Of a DNA stretch of 64,000 nucleotides, positions 8,909 through 17,373 are shown piece by piece. A program made the position numbers and the translations under genes. Below the pieces are notes generated by a model, which was not told the origin of the DNA, did no database searches, and saw only the letters and a list, made by a program, of their open reading frames with translations. Position 1 is the first letter of the stretch. Every line of letters starts with the position of its first letter. Origin of the DNA: Actinomadura alba (GTDB taxonomy: Bacteria > Actinomycetota > Actinomycetes > Streptosporangiales > Streptosporangiaceae); NCBI RefSeq assembly GCF_014323705.1, contig NZ_JABVEC010000010.1:62001-126000 (forward strand). Direction: 5' to 3'.

Positions 8909-9105
8909 TTGGTCCCCTTTCTCCTGGTCACCTCGCGGTTACCGTCGGACCCCCGAAACCGGATGACTACTGACGGTATTACCGAGAGAACTCGCATGCC
9001 CTACGGTTCGTGAAATACGAGCCACATCGAGTCAGACGCGCGACATTTCCCGGTGGTTGTCGAAGTTGCTGAAGTTTCAAGAGTTGTCAGCGTCAACGAC
9101 CCACC

Positions 9106-10434
9106 TCAGGAGGACGACTTGGGGCCCAGCTTCTCGACGATCAGCCGGTAGAGCTGCCGCGGACGGCCCGGCTGTGGTGTGCGGTTGGGCGGCAACGGCC
9201 AGGCGAGGCCCTCTTCGACGAGGGTGCGCAGCAGGCGCCGCGCCGTGCGCGGGGTGACGCCGAGCATCTTCCCGGCGTTCTCGGCGTCGACGATGAGCGG
9301 CTGCTCCTGGTCGCCGAGCCGGTCGGCGAGCCTGGCGAGGATCTCCAGCCCCTTCGGCTTGATCTGTGGTTGGGTGCGCGGCGGTGTCCGCGGGGCGGGC
9401 ACCAGCGCACGGCCGTCGCGGTCGAGCGCGAAGCCCTGGGCCCGCTGCGAGCTCTGCGCCCTGGCGAGGGCCGCCCGCGCGTGGGTCTCGGCCTCCTGGG
9501 CGGTGCGCCCCATGCCGATGCCGACCTCGATGGCCAGCCCGAGCTCGTCACGGACGCGTTCCACGAACGGCGGCGTACGGAACCCGTCGGTGATGCCGGC
9601 CACCGAGCCGCGGGTCGCGATGATCAGGTAGCTGTGGTCGTCGAGGGGCCACACCGAGGCGCTCATCCGGTGCGCCTCCTGCAGCAGGACACGGTGCAGC
9701 GCCAGCTTGAGCTCGTCGCGCCAGTAGCGGGGGGTCACCCGGCGCGGCGTCTCGCGCAGTGTCGGGACGTCGACGAGCACGACGACGAGCTGTGACTCTT
9801 CCAGCCGGTGGTGCGCGCCGAGCAGCGCCGCGGTCTGCAGCGCGCTGCGGATGGCGGCGCCCGTGGGACGCACCCGGATGGTGGGCACCCCGCCGAGCTC
9901 CATGCGTTCGGCGGTCGCGTGCACGCAGGTGATCGCGACAGTGGTGGCGCCGCGGCGCCACAGGCGTTCGTGGAAGGCCGCGAGGGTGCCCGGCCCGGCC
10001 GCCTCCTCGCGCAGGTGGACGTGTTCGGTGCCCAGTTCGATCTCGCTGTAGGCCTCTTCGACCTCGGCCCGGCCGAGTACGTCGATGCTCACCTTGGACG
10101 GGTCGAACCGGTCGTCCAGCGCCGCCCTCAGCAGCGCGCCCTGCAGGGCCGCGCCGTTGAGGGGGACGTAGGTCGCGGGCATGGTGAGCACACCCGCCTT
10201 GCGAGCGAAGTCGTACGGCACCGGGCTGGCGAACAGGCACACGTCGACGCCGGCCCCCAGGCGTACGACCTTGTCGGCGGCCTCCTGCTCGTCCCGGTAG
10301 GCCGCCGCCACCAGACGGCTCGGCACCGGCGTCGGACCATGGCCCATGAGCATGACGCGCTCGACGAGGTCATGCGGCCCCACCACTCCGATGGTCAGGT
10401 CGGGACCCACTGATCCCGACCTCGGCCCCGTCAT
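9106..10434 (-). CDS. Large transcriptional regulator with C-terminal helix-turn-helix
   Basis: A protein of about 442 residues. The N-terminal part (TIGVVGPHDLVERVMLMG...) has alternating strands and helices like a ligand-sensing Rossmann-type domain. The centre (about 235-355) resembles a degenerate nucleotidyl-cyclase/GGDEF-like domain, with VVVLVDVP, ASVWPLDDHSYLIIATRG and EVGIGMGRTAQEAETHARAAL. The end is a winged helix with LGVTPRTARRLLRTLVEEGL. No signature GGDEF residues are seen, so I expect ligand binding rather than synthesis. ATG at 10434 is chosen over an in-frame start at 10515 because the extra 27 residues lack coding character. Its targets are unknown; inverted repeats lie in its own promoter region. 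Confidence 0.75.
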   Translation of the reverse strand: MTGPRSGSVGPDLTIGVVGPHDLVERVMLMGHGPTPVPSRLVAAAYRDEQEAADKVVRLGAGVDVCLFASPVPYDFARKAGVLTMPATYVPLNGAALQGALLRAALDDRFDPSKVSIDVLGRAEVEEAYSEIELGTEHVHLREEAAGPGTLAAFHERLWRRGATTVAITCVHATAERMELGGVPTIRVRPTGAAIRSALQTAALLGAHHRLEESQLVVVLVDVPTLRETPRRVTPRYWRDELKLALHRVLLQEAHRMSASVWPLDDHSYLIIATRGSVAGITDGFRTPPFVERVRDELGLAIEVGIGMGRTAQEAETHARAALARAQSSQRAQGFALDRDGRALVPAPRTPPRTQPQIKPKGLEILARLADRLGDQEQPLIVDAENAGKMLGVTPRTARRLLRTLVEEGLAWPLPPNRTPQPGRPRQLYRLIVEKLGPKSSS

Positions 10435-10801
10435 GGGAGGTCGCTTTCCGGGTGAGCGCGTGCTCTGCCCAACGGTTGACTCATGGCTCGTCGCCCCTGC
10501 CTTCTGGCCAAGCACCGCAGTTCCCGTGCGATTCGTTTCTCATCGGGCAGATCGGATCAGGACCACTAGACGTGACGGCCCGACGCGAAACGAATCAAGA
10601 GTGCTGCAAAAAACTAACCCATGGGAGGCCTAAGCCAGTAATTTGTCACCATCCGGCCAGTCACGATCTGGTGACTCAGCCTGTCCGAAGTCTCTCTTGG
10701 ACCAAACCGCTGACACCAAAACCGGGCAAACCCCTAGTTTGGGGCGTCCGGATCGCGATCGGCAGATGCCTGGCCATTTCGGCCTGGCCATATTGGCCGA
10801 G
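10435..10801. promoter_or_regulatory. Upstream region of the large regulator, with two sets of inverted repeats
   Basis: This 367-bp gap between murA and the regulator is clearly lower in GC than its surroundings. It holds GATTCGTTTC at 10530-10539 and its exact reverse complement at 10587-10596 (57 bp centre to centre), and GTCACCA at 10645-10651 facing TGGTGAC at 10669-10675. A small hairpin CCCC-TAGTTT-GGGG-like element lies near 10733. No coding sequence is supported. The repeats are candidate operators for the adjacent regulator. Confidence 0.45.
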
Positions 10802-12091
10802 TCAGCCGACCTCACGCTCGATATCGGCGCCGAGCATGGACAGCCGCTCGGCGATGTGCGCGTGACCTCGGTCGAGGTAGTAGGCGGAGGTGATCGTCGT
10901 CTCACCCTGGGCGGCCAGCCCGGCGAGCACGAGGGCGCTGCCCGTACGCAGATCGTGGGCGACGACCTCGGCGCCGCGCAGTGAGGCCCCGCCGTGCACC
11001 TTCGCCCGGTTGCCGTCGACGTCGATGTCGGCACCCATTTTGGTCAGCTCGTCGGCGAGTTTGAACCGGCCGTCGAAGATGCGCTCGTAGATGTAGCTCG
11101 GACCGTCGGCGAGGCAGGAGACCGCCATGATGGGCGACTGCAGGTCGGTGGCGAAGCCGGGGTACTCGTCGGTGACGACGTTGATCGGCCGCAGCGGCCG
11201 CTTGCGCCGCACCTGGAGCACCGCGCCGTGCTGGGCGAACTCGACGCCCATCTGCTCGAGCTTGTCGGCGGCGACGCCGAGGTGCTCGAGCGAGGCGCCG
11301 ACCAGGCTGATCTCGCCACCGGTGATGGCGGCGGCCATGACGAACACGCCCGCGTCGATCCGGTCTGGCATCACGGTGTGCTCGACCGCCGTGAGCTCGT
11401 CCACGCCCTCGACGGTGATGAACCCGGTGCCGCCGCCCTTGATCTTGGCGCCCATCCGGCTCAGCAGCTCGATGACGTCGAGCACTTCGGGTTCGAGTGC
11501 GCAGTTCTTGATGAGCGTGGTGCCCTTGCCGAGCGCCGCCGCCATGAGCAGGTTCTCGGTGCCGGTGTGCGAGGGCGTGTCCAGGTAGAGGGTGCCGCCG
11601 CGCAGCTCACCCGCCTTGATGTGGATGGAACCCTCTTCACCGCTCACCTGCTCGGTGACGGTGGCGCCCATCCGCTTGAAGCCGTTGTAGTGGAAGTCCA
11701 GGTTGCGGCTGCCCAGGTTGCAGCCGCCGACGCCCTCGATGACCGCTTCACCGAGACGGTGCAGCAGCGCGGGGACGAACAGGAACGAGCCGCGAAAGCG
11801 CGAGGCGATCTCGGCCGGCAGCACCGGGCTGCTCAGGGTCGAGGCGTCGATGACCAGGGTGCGCTCGGCCTCGTGCAGCTCGGCCTTGGCCCCGATGGCC
11901 TGGGCGAGCTCGACCGCACGCCGTACGTCCTCGATGATCGGAACGTTCCGGAGGACCGTCCGGCCCTTCGCCGCGAGCAGCGAGACGCCGATCATCGGCA
12001 ACACTGCGTTCTTGGCGCCCTGGACGAAGACGGTGCCGCGCAGCTGCCGGCCCCCACGCACGCGATAACGAACCTCGTGGCCCATGCTCAT
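10802..12091 (-). CDS. murA: UDP-N-acetylglucosamine 1-carboxyvinyltransferase
   Basis: A 429-residue EPSP-synthase-fold enzyme for the first committed peptidoglycan step, transferring enolpyruvate from PEP to UDP-GlcNAc. Seen are the substrate lysine-asparagine pair in GAKNAVLPM, the active-site loop GVGGCNLGSRNLD with its Cys, and TDLQSPIMAV near the hinge. The loop is divergent from the classic PGGC-IG-RPVD form, so this could be an accessory MurA paralogue. Family length is normal. ATG at 12091 has an in-frame ATG two codons later; AAGGAG lies upstream. It is monocistronic as far as visible. Confidence 0.9.
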   Translation of the reverse strand: MSMGHEVRYRVRGGRQLRGTVFVQGAKNAVLPMIGVSLLAAKGRTVLRNVPIIEDVRRAVELAQAIGAKAELHEAERTLVIDASTLSSPVLPAEIASRFRGSFLFVPALLHRLGEAVIEGVGGCNLGSRNLDFHYNGFKRMGATVTEQVSGEEGSIHIKAGELRGGTLYLDTPSHTGTENLLMAAALGKGTTLIKNCALEPEVLDVIELLSRMGAKIKGGGTGFITVEGVDELTAVEHTVMPDRIDAGVFVMAAAITGGEISLVGASLEHLGVAADKLEQMGVEFAQHGAVLQVRRKRPLRPINVVTDEYPGFATDLQSPIMAVSCLADGPSYIYERIFDGRFKLADELTKMGADIDVDGNRAKVHGGASLRGAEVVAHDLRTGSALVLAGLAAQGETTITSAYYLDRGHAHIAERLSMLGADIEREVG

Positions 12092-12313
12092 AGCCGCCTG
12101 TGCTCCTTAGGATGCGGATCTTTCGGACTGTCTGCCCGCTCGAGAAGGTCGGCGGGTCATGAGTGCCAGGCGCGCCGAGGCACGCGCGATCTTCAGTATC
12201 GCATCGGGTGACCTCTGCGCTGACCGGCTCGTCCCGTCATGAGGACAACTTGGACATATAGATCCTGATTTCCGACCAAAGGTTCATGGAGATGTCCACT
12301 ATGTTGTCCGGGC

Positions 12314-12483
12314 ATGAGCGATTCGGCTCGGGCAGGCGCGAGCGGGCCGGTGACCGAGGCGGCGGGCTGGGCGGCGATCGACGAGGCGCTCGCGCGGATC
12401 TACGGGGACGCCGAACCTCTGCACTGGGGCACGCTGCACAAGTGGTCGCCGGGCGGGCCGGACCCGCTGGACGGGATCAGCTC
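12314..12483 (+). pseudogene. Truncated suppressor-of-fused (SUFU) domain gene, 5' fragment
   Basis: From the ATG at 12314 the reading GWAAIDEALARIYGD, PLHWGTLHKWSPGG and PDPLDGIS matches the opening of bacterial SUFU-domain proteins, in which the conserved GPDPLDGIS is followed by a tryptophan/histidine-rich core. Here the match stops at about 12483 and the frame runs on as noise, antisense into the purB tail. Only about 57 codons of an expected 180 or more remain. I read it as a gene truncated by deletion against purB. A short functional product is unlikely. Confidence 0.65.
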
Positions 12484-12538
12484 GTGGGCTGACGGGTGGT
12501 GCCGACGGGTGGCGGGGCGGCGTCCCGGGTCGGCCCGG

Positions 12539-13849
12539 TCAGCTCAGGGCGGTGAGGCGGTCGAAGACGGGGCCGAGCCGCTCGACGAAGCGCTCCGGGC
12601 GGCAGACCTCGTCGAGCCGCGCCTCGTCCAGCGTCTGCCCCGCCTGCGCGGCCTGTGCACGCAGCGTCTCGCGGAACGGGACCCCGGTGCGCCAGGTCTC
12701 CATCGCGGCCTTCTGCACGAGGGGATAGGCCTGGTCGTCCCGGGACATGCCGGCCTCGACCAGCTCCAGCAGCACGGTCGAGGTGTAGATCAGGCCCCCG
12801 GTCGAGTCCAGGTTCGCCCGCATCCGCTCGCCGTCGACGACGAGCCCGGAGACCAGCCGGGTGGTGAGGTGCAGCAGATAGTCCGTGGTGATCGAGGCGT
12901 CCGGCAGGGCCACGCGCTCGACGCTGGAGTGTGAGATGTCGCGTTCGTGCCAGAGCGGGATGCCCTCCATGACCGGCACGATCTGCCCCCGTACGACGCG
13001 TGCCAGGCCGCAGATGCGCTCGGAGAGGATCGGATTCTTCTTGTGCGGCATGGCCGAGGAGCCCTTCTGGCCCTTGCCGAACGGCTCCCACAGCTCACGT
13101 ACCTCGGTGCGCTGGCCGTGCCGCACTTCGAGGGCGATGGCCTCGCAGACCGTCGCCATGATGGCCAGGGCGCCGACCCATTCGCTGATGCCGTCGCGGA
13201 TGACGACCTGCGTGGACACGTCGGCGGCCTTGAGCCCGAGCTCGCGGGCGACGTGCCGCTCCACCGCCGGGTCGATGTTGGAGTACGTGCCGACCGCGCC
13301 CGAGATGGCCATGACGCCGACGGCCTCGCGGGCCCGCCGGAGCCGATCCCGCGACCGGGCCATCGCGAACGCGAAGTCGGCCACCCGGTGCCCCCACACG
13401 TCCGGCTCACCGTGGATGCCGTGCGTGCGGCCGACCCGCAGGGTCGCACGGTGCTCCAGGGCGTGGTCGCGCAGCGCCGCCACCAGTGCGTCGGCCTTGC
13501 CGAGCAGGATGTCGGTCGCCTCGACCAGTTGCACAGCCAGGGCCGTGTCGAGCAGGTCCGACGAGGTCATGCCGAAGTGGACGAACGCCGCGGCCTCGCG
13601 GGGCTCGGTGTTGTCCGCCCACGCGCTCAGGAACGCGATCACATCGTGCTGGGTGACGGCCTCGATCTCGTCGACCCGCTCGGGCGTGGGCGGCGCGGCC
13701 TTGCGGACGGGCTCCACGACGTCGGCCGGGATCGTGCCGGCCTCCGCGTGGGCCTCGACCACCAGGGTCTCCACCTGGCACCACAGCTCGTACTTGTGCG
13801 CGTCGCTCCAGACGCGGCCCATCTCCGGAAGTGTGTAGCGCTCGATCAC
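12539..13849 (-). CDS. purB: Adenylosuccinate lyase
   Basis: A 436-residue fumarase/aspartase-superfamily enzyme. It splits SAICAR to AICAR and adenylosuccinate to AMP in purine synthesis. The signature SSAMPHKKNP is complete, as are FGMTSSDLLDTA with the catalytic Ser region and GRTHGIHGEP with the catalytic His. I place the start at GTG 13849 (VIERYTLPEMGRVW), the conserved family beginning; the in-frame upstream extension to 13984 is Arg-rich and not conserved. PurD and purA lie nearby but in separate units. It faces the SUFU fragment tail to tail. Confidence 0.95.
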   Translation of the reverse strand: MIERYTLPEMGRVWSDAHKYELWCQVETLVVEAHAEAGTIPADVVEPVRKAAPPTPERVDEIEAVTQHDVIAFLSAWADNTEPREAAAFVHFGMTSSDLLDTALAVQLVEATDILLGKADALVAALRDHALEHRATLRVGRTHGIHGEPDVWGHRVADFAFAMARSRDRLRRAREAVGVMAISGAVGTYSNIDPAVERHVARELGLKAADVSTQVVIRDGISEWVGALAIMATVCEAIALEVRHGQRTEVRELWEPFGKGQKGSSAMPHKKNPILSERICGLARVVRGQIVPVMEGIPLWHERDISHSSVERVALPDASITTDYLLHLTTRLVSGLVVDGERMRANLDSTGGLIYTSTVLLELVEAGMSRDDQAYPLVQKAAMETWRTGVPFRETLRAQAAQAGQTLDEARLDEVCRPERFVERLGPVFDRLTALS

Positions 13850-14015
13850 GTCGACGATTCTCGCAGGTCGGCCGCGATGAACCGCACGCGCGTGTACCGA
13901 TCGCCGACGCGATGTAGATCTCTTCTCGTAACGGACTGTCCGGGTGAGCCGGATAACGGTACGTCCTTGACGTCTTGCGACCAAAGCTCATGCACATGAC
14001 ACCTGAGGTATCCAT

Positions 14016-14579
14016 ATGACGAACCCCCCGGGCGGCGGGCCACAAGACCCCCAGCCGGCCCGAAACCCGCAGTACGAAGGCTCCCAACACCAACATCCCC
14101 AGTATCAACACCCGCACTACCAACAGCCCATGGCTCAGCAGCCGCCCGCTCACCAGCCACAAGCCGCTCCCTTCCAGCACCAACCCGGATATCAGCCGCC
14201 CCACCCCCAGTACCCCGGACCACCTCAAGCCGGGCGCCGCTCCGGGAGGCTCCGGGGCATCCTCATCGTTGTCGCGGTTCTGGGCCTTGGCGGGATCGGC
14301 AGTTATGCCTGGGACGTCATGACGGGCGATCCGGACACCGCCGAAGTGGGCGACTGCCTGATCGATGATCGACACCCGGAGGATGTCAAGATCGTGAAAT
14401 GCGACGACCCCAAGGCCGCTTTCAAGGTCGAAGGCAAGGTCGAGGACGTCGCAGAGAGGACCTTCGATGCCGATGCCGACAATACGGTCTGCAAGGACCA
14501 CCCGGCCGCGGAGACCAGTTTCTGGTCAGGTTTCAGAGGCCGCTACGGCACCGTGCTCTGCCTCAGCAAGGTGAAGTGA
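14016..14579 (+). CDS. Membrane-anchored LppU/SCO3897-like protein
   Basis: A 187-residue protein. The first 70 residues are a Gln/Pro/His-rich disordered cytoplasmic region (QHQHPQYQHPHYQQP-like). One membrane helix follows (about 82-98), then an outer domain of about 85 residues. That domain has GDCLIDDRHPEDVKIVKCDD and a second Cys pair (TVCKD, TVLCLSK), typical of the LppU-like family. Function is unknown in the family. ATG at 14016 is clear. It is transcribed divergently from purB across about 165 bp and converges on purD. Confidence 0.75.
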   Translation: MTNPPGGGPQDPQPARNPQYEGSQHQHPQYQHPHYQQPMAQQPPAHQPQAAPFQHQPGYQPPHPQYPGPPQAGRRSGRLRGILIVVAVLGLGGIGSYAWDVMTGDPDTAEVGDCLIDDRHPEDVKIVKCDDPKAAFKVEGKVEDVAERTFDADADNTVCKDHPAAETSFWSGFRGRYGTVLCLSKVK

Positions 14580-14643
14580 CGGCGACGCCGTAGGTCCGTT
14601 GCGGGCACGTCCGCGTCAGCGCGTCAACGGAAGAGTGACCCGG

Positions 14644-15894
14644 TCAGGACGGCGACGCTGTCGCTTTCGCGGCGATATCGGAGCGGTAACGCATCCCGCG
14701 CATGCGGATCTTGTCGACCGCCTCGTACGCGGTCGCGCGGGCGGCGGCGAGGTCGGGACCCGTACCGACGACGTCGAGGACGCGGCCGCCGGCGGCGACC
14801 AGCAGCTGCTGGGAGTACTTGGTGCCCGCGTGCAGCACGTAGGCGCCCGGCACCGCGTCGGCCTCCTCGATCCCGGCGACGACGTCGCCCTTCACCGGAT
14901 CCGCCGGGTAGTTCTCCGCGGCGACGACGACGGTCACGGCGGCACCCGGCTTCCACTCCAGCCGGGTGTTCTCCGGCAGGCCGCCGATCGCGCAGCTCTG
15001 CAGCAGCGTGGCGAGCGGGGTGGCCAGCCGGTCGAGGACGACCTGGACCTCGGGATCGCCGAACCGCGCGTTGAACTCAATGACCCGGATGCCGGCCGGC
15101 GTCAGCGCGAGCCCCGCGTACAGCACGCCGACGTACGGCGTCCTGCGGTTCCGCAGTTCGTCGATCACGGGCTGTACGACGGTGGACATCACCTCGTCGA
15201 CCAGGCCGGCGGGTGCCCACGGGAGCGGGGTGTAGGCGCCCATCCCGCCGGTGTTGGGGCCCTCGTCGCCGTCGTAGGCGCGCTTGAAGTCCTGCGCGGG
15301 CAGCAGCGGCACCGAGTGCGTGCCGTCGCTGAGCGCGAAGAGCGAGATCTCGGGGCCCTCGAGGTACTCCTCGACGACCACGCGCCCGCAACTCCCGGCG
15401 TGCTCTTCGGCGGCGGCCCGATCCTCGGTGACCACGACGCCCTTGCCGGCCGCGAGCCCGTCGTCCTTCACCACGTAGGGCGGGCCGAACAGGTCCAGGG
15501 CGGCGCGTACCTCGTCGTCGGACTCGCAGACGCGGGAGGCGGCCGTCGGGACGCCCGCGGCCTCCATGATCTCCTTGGCGAACGCCTTGGACCCCTCGAT
15601 CCGCGCGGCCGCGGCATCGGGCCCGAAGCAGGGAATGCCGGCCCGCCGTACCGCGTCGGCAACCCCGGCGATCAGCACCGCCTCAGGGCCGATCACGACG
15701 AGTTCGGGGCGGATCCGCCGGGCGAGCTCGACGACCGCGACCGGATCGGTCGGATCGAGGACGTGGTTGTCGGCGATCTCGGCGGTGCCCGGGTTGCCGG
15801 GGGCGCAGTGCAGCGCGGTGACCGCGGGATCGAGACGCAGAGCGCGGGCGATGGCGTGCTCGCGGCCGCCGGACCCAAGGAGGAGGACTCGCAC
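14644..15894 (-). CDS. purD: Phosphoribosylamine-glycine ligase
   Basis: A 416-residue ATP-grasp enzyme that joins phosphoribosylamine to glycine, the second step of purine synthesis. It begins VRVLLLGSGGREHA, the invariant family start, at GTG 15894. VVKDDGLAAGKGV (ATP-grasp) and the GARS signature RFGDPE (in EFNARFGDPEVQ) are present. GPNTGGMGAY marks the catalytic loop. The in-frame extension further upstream to 16113 lacks conservation and overlaps the corA leader on the other strand. Confidence 0.95.
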   Translation of the reverse strand: MRVLLLGSGGREHAIARALRLDPAVTALHCAPGNPGTAEIADNHVLDPTDPVAVVELARRIRPELVVIGPEAVLIAGVADAVRRAGIPCFGPDAAAARIEGSKAFAKEIMEAAGVPTAASRVCESDDEVRAALDLFGPPYVVKDDGLAAGKGVVVTEDRAAAEEHAGSCGRVVVEEYLEGPEISLFALSDGTHSVPLLPAQDFKRAYDGDEGPNTGGMGAYTPLPWAPAGLVDEVMSTVVQPVIDELRNRRTPYVGVLYAGLALTPAGIRVIEFNARFGDPEVQVVLDRLATPLATLLQSCAIGGLPENTRLEWKPGAAVTVVVAAENYPADPVKGDVVAGIEEADAVPGAYVLHAGTKYSQQLLVAAGGRVLDVVGTGPDLAAARATAYEAVDKIRMRGMRYRSDIAAKATASPS

Positions 15895-16071
15895 GCGACC
15901 TGACCCTATCTGGCCGACGGCGCCGATCCACCCGCAGGAGTACGGTCTCTCGGGCCGGTGTCGCGGGCCTGGAAACCGGTGATCGGCCGGGGGATCGCAT
16001 CCGGCGGTGATAACCTGTCGATGCTCGACCGCGTGTGCTCTGACGCCTAGCCGCGAAGGGAGGTGGCCGGA

Positions 16072-16188
16072 ATGGGTACTGGTGATCCTAGTAGTACCGC
16101 CGAGATCCCTCATAGTCCCGACCGGACTGATCCGTCCGCCTCGATCCGGCGTCCGGCCGAGCCCCTTCTCGTACGCCTTCGTTCTTAG
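16072..16188 (+). CDS. Candidate leader mini-ORF upstream of corA, proline- and acid-rich
   Basis: A 38-codon ORF with a strong GGGAGG ribosome site at 16058-16063 (8 nt spacing) and an ATG start. It ends 66 nt before the corA start. The peptide is rich in Pro next to Asp/Glu: DP at 5-6, PD at 16-17, DP at 20-21 and PAEP at 28-31. Codon third positions are only about half G/C and the first codons mostly end in T, unlike neighbouring genes. That argues against an ordinary protein and is compatible with a regulatory leader. A role in Mg2+-dependent control, as in proline-rich leaders of enterobacterial Mg2+ transporters, is inference. Confidence 0.45.
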   Translation: MGTGDPSSTAEIPHSPDRTDPSASIRRPAEPLLVRLRS

Positions 16189-16254
16189 GGTGTTCCCGCC
16201 CAGCTGACCTGGGCGCGTGCGAGCGCGGCCGGCCGGCGGGGAAGGAGCCCCCCA
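16189..16254 (+). promoter_or_regulatory. corA leader segment with hairpins around the ribosome site
   Basis: CGCCCAG (16197-16203) pairs with CTGGGCG (16209-16215). Further on, GGGG and CCCC flank the AAGGAG ribosome site of corA, so that site could be masked in a second small hairpin. A plausible -10 hexamer TAACCT lies at 16011-16016, which would place the mini-ORF inside a roughly 230-nt leader. Structure and promoter are inferred by eye. Confidence 0.4.
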
Positions 16255-17355
16255 ATGGCCATGACCCGGGTTCGCCCAGGCATCGCAAGCAAGGCACTGT
16301 TCAAGCCGCTCGGCCGGCCCGCGCGCCCGGCCGCCTCCGTCAGGCGCGAGCGCGAATCAGCGATCATCGACTGGGCCGTGTACGTCGACGGCCACCGAGT
16401 CCCCACCGACAGCGTCGCCGAGGCCGTACGGCTGGTGCGGCCGGAGGCCGAGGGCGGCGACGCCCCGGCCAAGGGCTTCGTGTGGGTGGGTCTGCACGAC
16501 CCCGATGCCGCCGAGCTCGAGCGGCTCGCCGAGGTGTTCGGCCTGCACCCGCTCGCGGTCGAGGACGCCATCCACGCGCACCAGCGGCCCAAGCTGGAGC
16601 GCTACGACGGCGTCCAGTTCTTCGTGATGAAGACCGTCGGCTATGTCGGGCGCGCCTCGGGGATCGAGGCGGTCGAGACCGGCGAGATCATGATCTTCTG
16701 TGGTCCCGACTTCGTGGTGACCGTACGCCACGGCGCGCACGGTGAGCTGAGCCCGGTGCGGCGCCGGCTGGAGGCCAGCCCCGAGCGGCTGGCCCTCGGA
16801 CCGGCCGCGGTCGTGCACGCCGTCGCCGACCGCATCGTTGACGACTACATGTGCGTCGCCGACGGGGTGCAGCAGGACATCGACGAGGTCGAGGAGGCGG
16901 TCTTCTCGCCCGAGCGCGGCAACGAGGCCGGGCGCATCTACCGCCTCAAGCGCGAGGTCATCCACCTCAAGCGGGCGGTCGGACCGCTCGCGACGCCGCT
17001 TCGCGCGCTCGCCGGCCGGCGGTTCGTGCCGACCGAGATCCGGGAGTACTTCCGCGACGTCGAGGACCACGTCACCCGGGTCCGCGAGCAGGTGGAGTCC
17101 TGCGACGAGCTGCTCACCCCGATCCTGCAGGCACACATGACGCAGGTGACGGTCGAGGACAACCAGGACATGCGCAAGATCTCCGCCTGGGGCGCGATCC
17201 TGATGGTGCCCACCGCCATCGCCGGGATCTACGGCATGAACTTCACCCACATGCCCGAGATGGAATGGGCCTTCAGCTACCCCGTGGTCATGTGCTTCAT
17301 CGCACTGTCGTGTCTGCTGCTGCACCGCGGCTTCCGCCGCAACGGCTGGCTCTGA
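16255..17355 (+). CDS. corA: CorA-family magnesium/cobalt transporter
   Basis: A 366-residue CorA channel. The long cytoplasmic N-terminal part (about 1-300) carries FWVGLHDPDAAE-type and HPLAVEDA motifs. The two terminal membrane helices follow, with the signature YGMNF at the end of the first (in GIYGMNFTHMPEMEW). The protein works as a pentamer that imports Mg2+ and possibly Co2+. ATG at 16255 follows AAGGAG. The first 30 residues are basic and may be a lineage extension. A mini-ORF and hairpins precede it. It converges on the GDPD gene with an 18-bp gap. Confidence 0.93.
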   Translation: MAMTRVRPGIASKALFKPLGRPARPAASVRRERESAIIDWAVYVDGHRVPTDSVAEAVRLVRPEAEGGDAPAKGFVWVGLHDPDAAELERLAEVFGLHPLAVEDAIHAHQRPKLERYDGVQFFVMKTVGYVGRASGIEAVETGEIMIFCGPDFVVTVRHGAHGELSPVRRRLEASPERLALGPAAVVHAVADRIVDDYMCVADGVQQDIDEVEEAVFSPERGNEAGRIYRLKREVIHLKRAVGPLATPLRALAGRRFVPTEIREYFRDVEDHVTRVREQVESCDELLTPILQAHMTQVTVEDNQDMRKISAWGAILMVPTAIAGIYGMNFTHMPEMEWAFSYPVVMCFIALSCLLLHRGFRRNGWL

Positions 17356-17373
17356 CCGGCGGCGCTCACCGCT

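Noticed and set aside
14599..15903. Long plus-strand frame opposite purD
   Set aside because: It is the mirror frame of a clear GARS gene with no ribosome site and no recognisable domain, a usual effect of high third-position GC.
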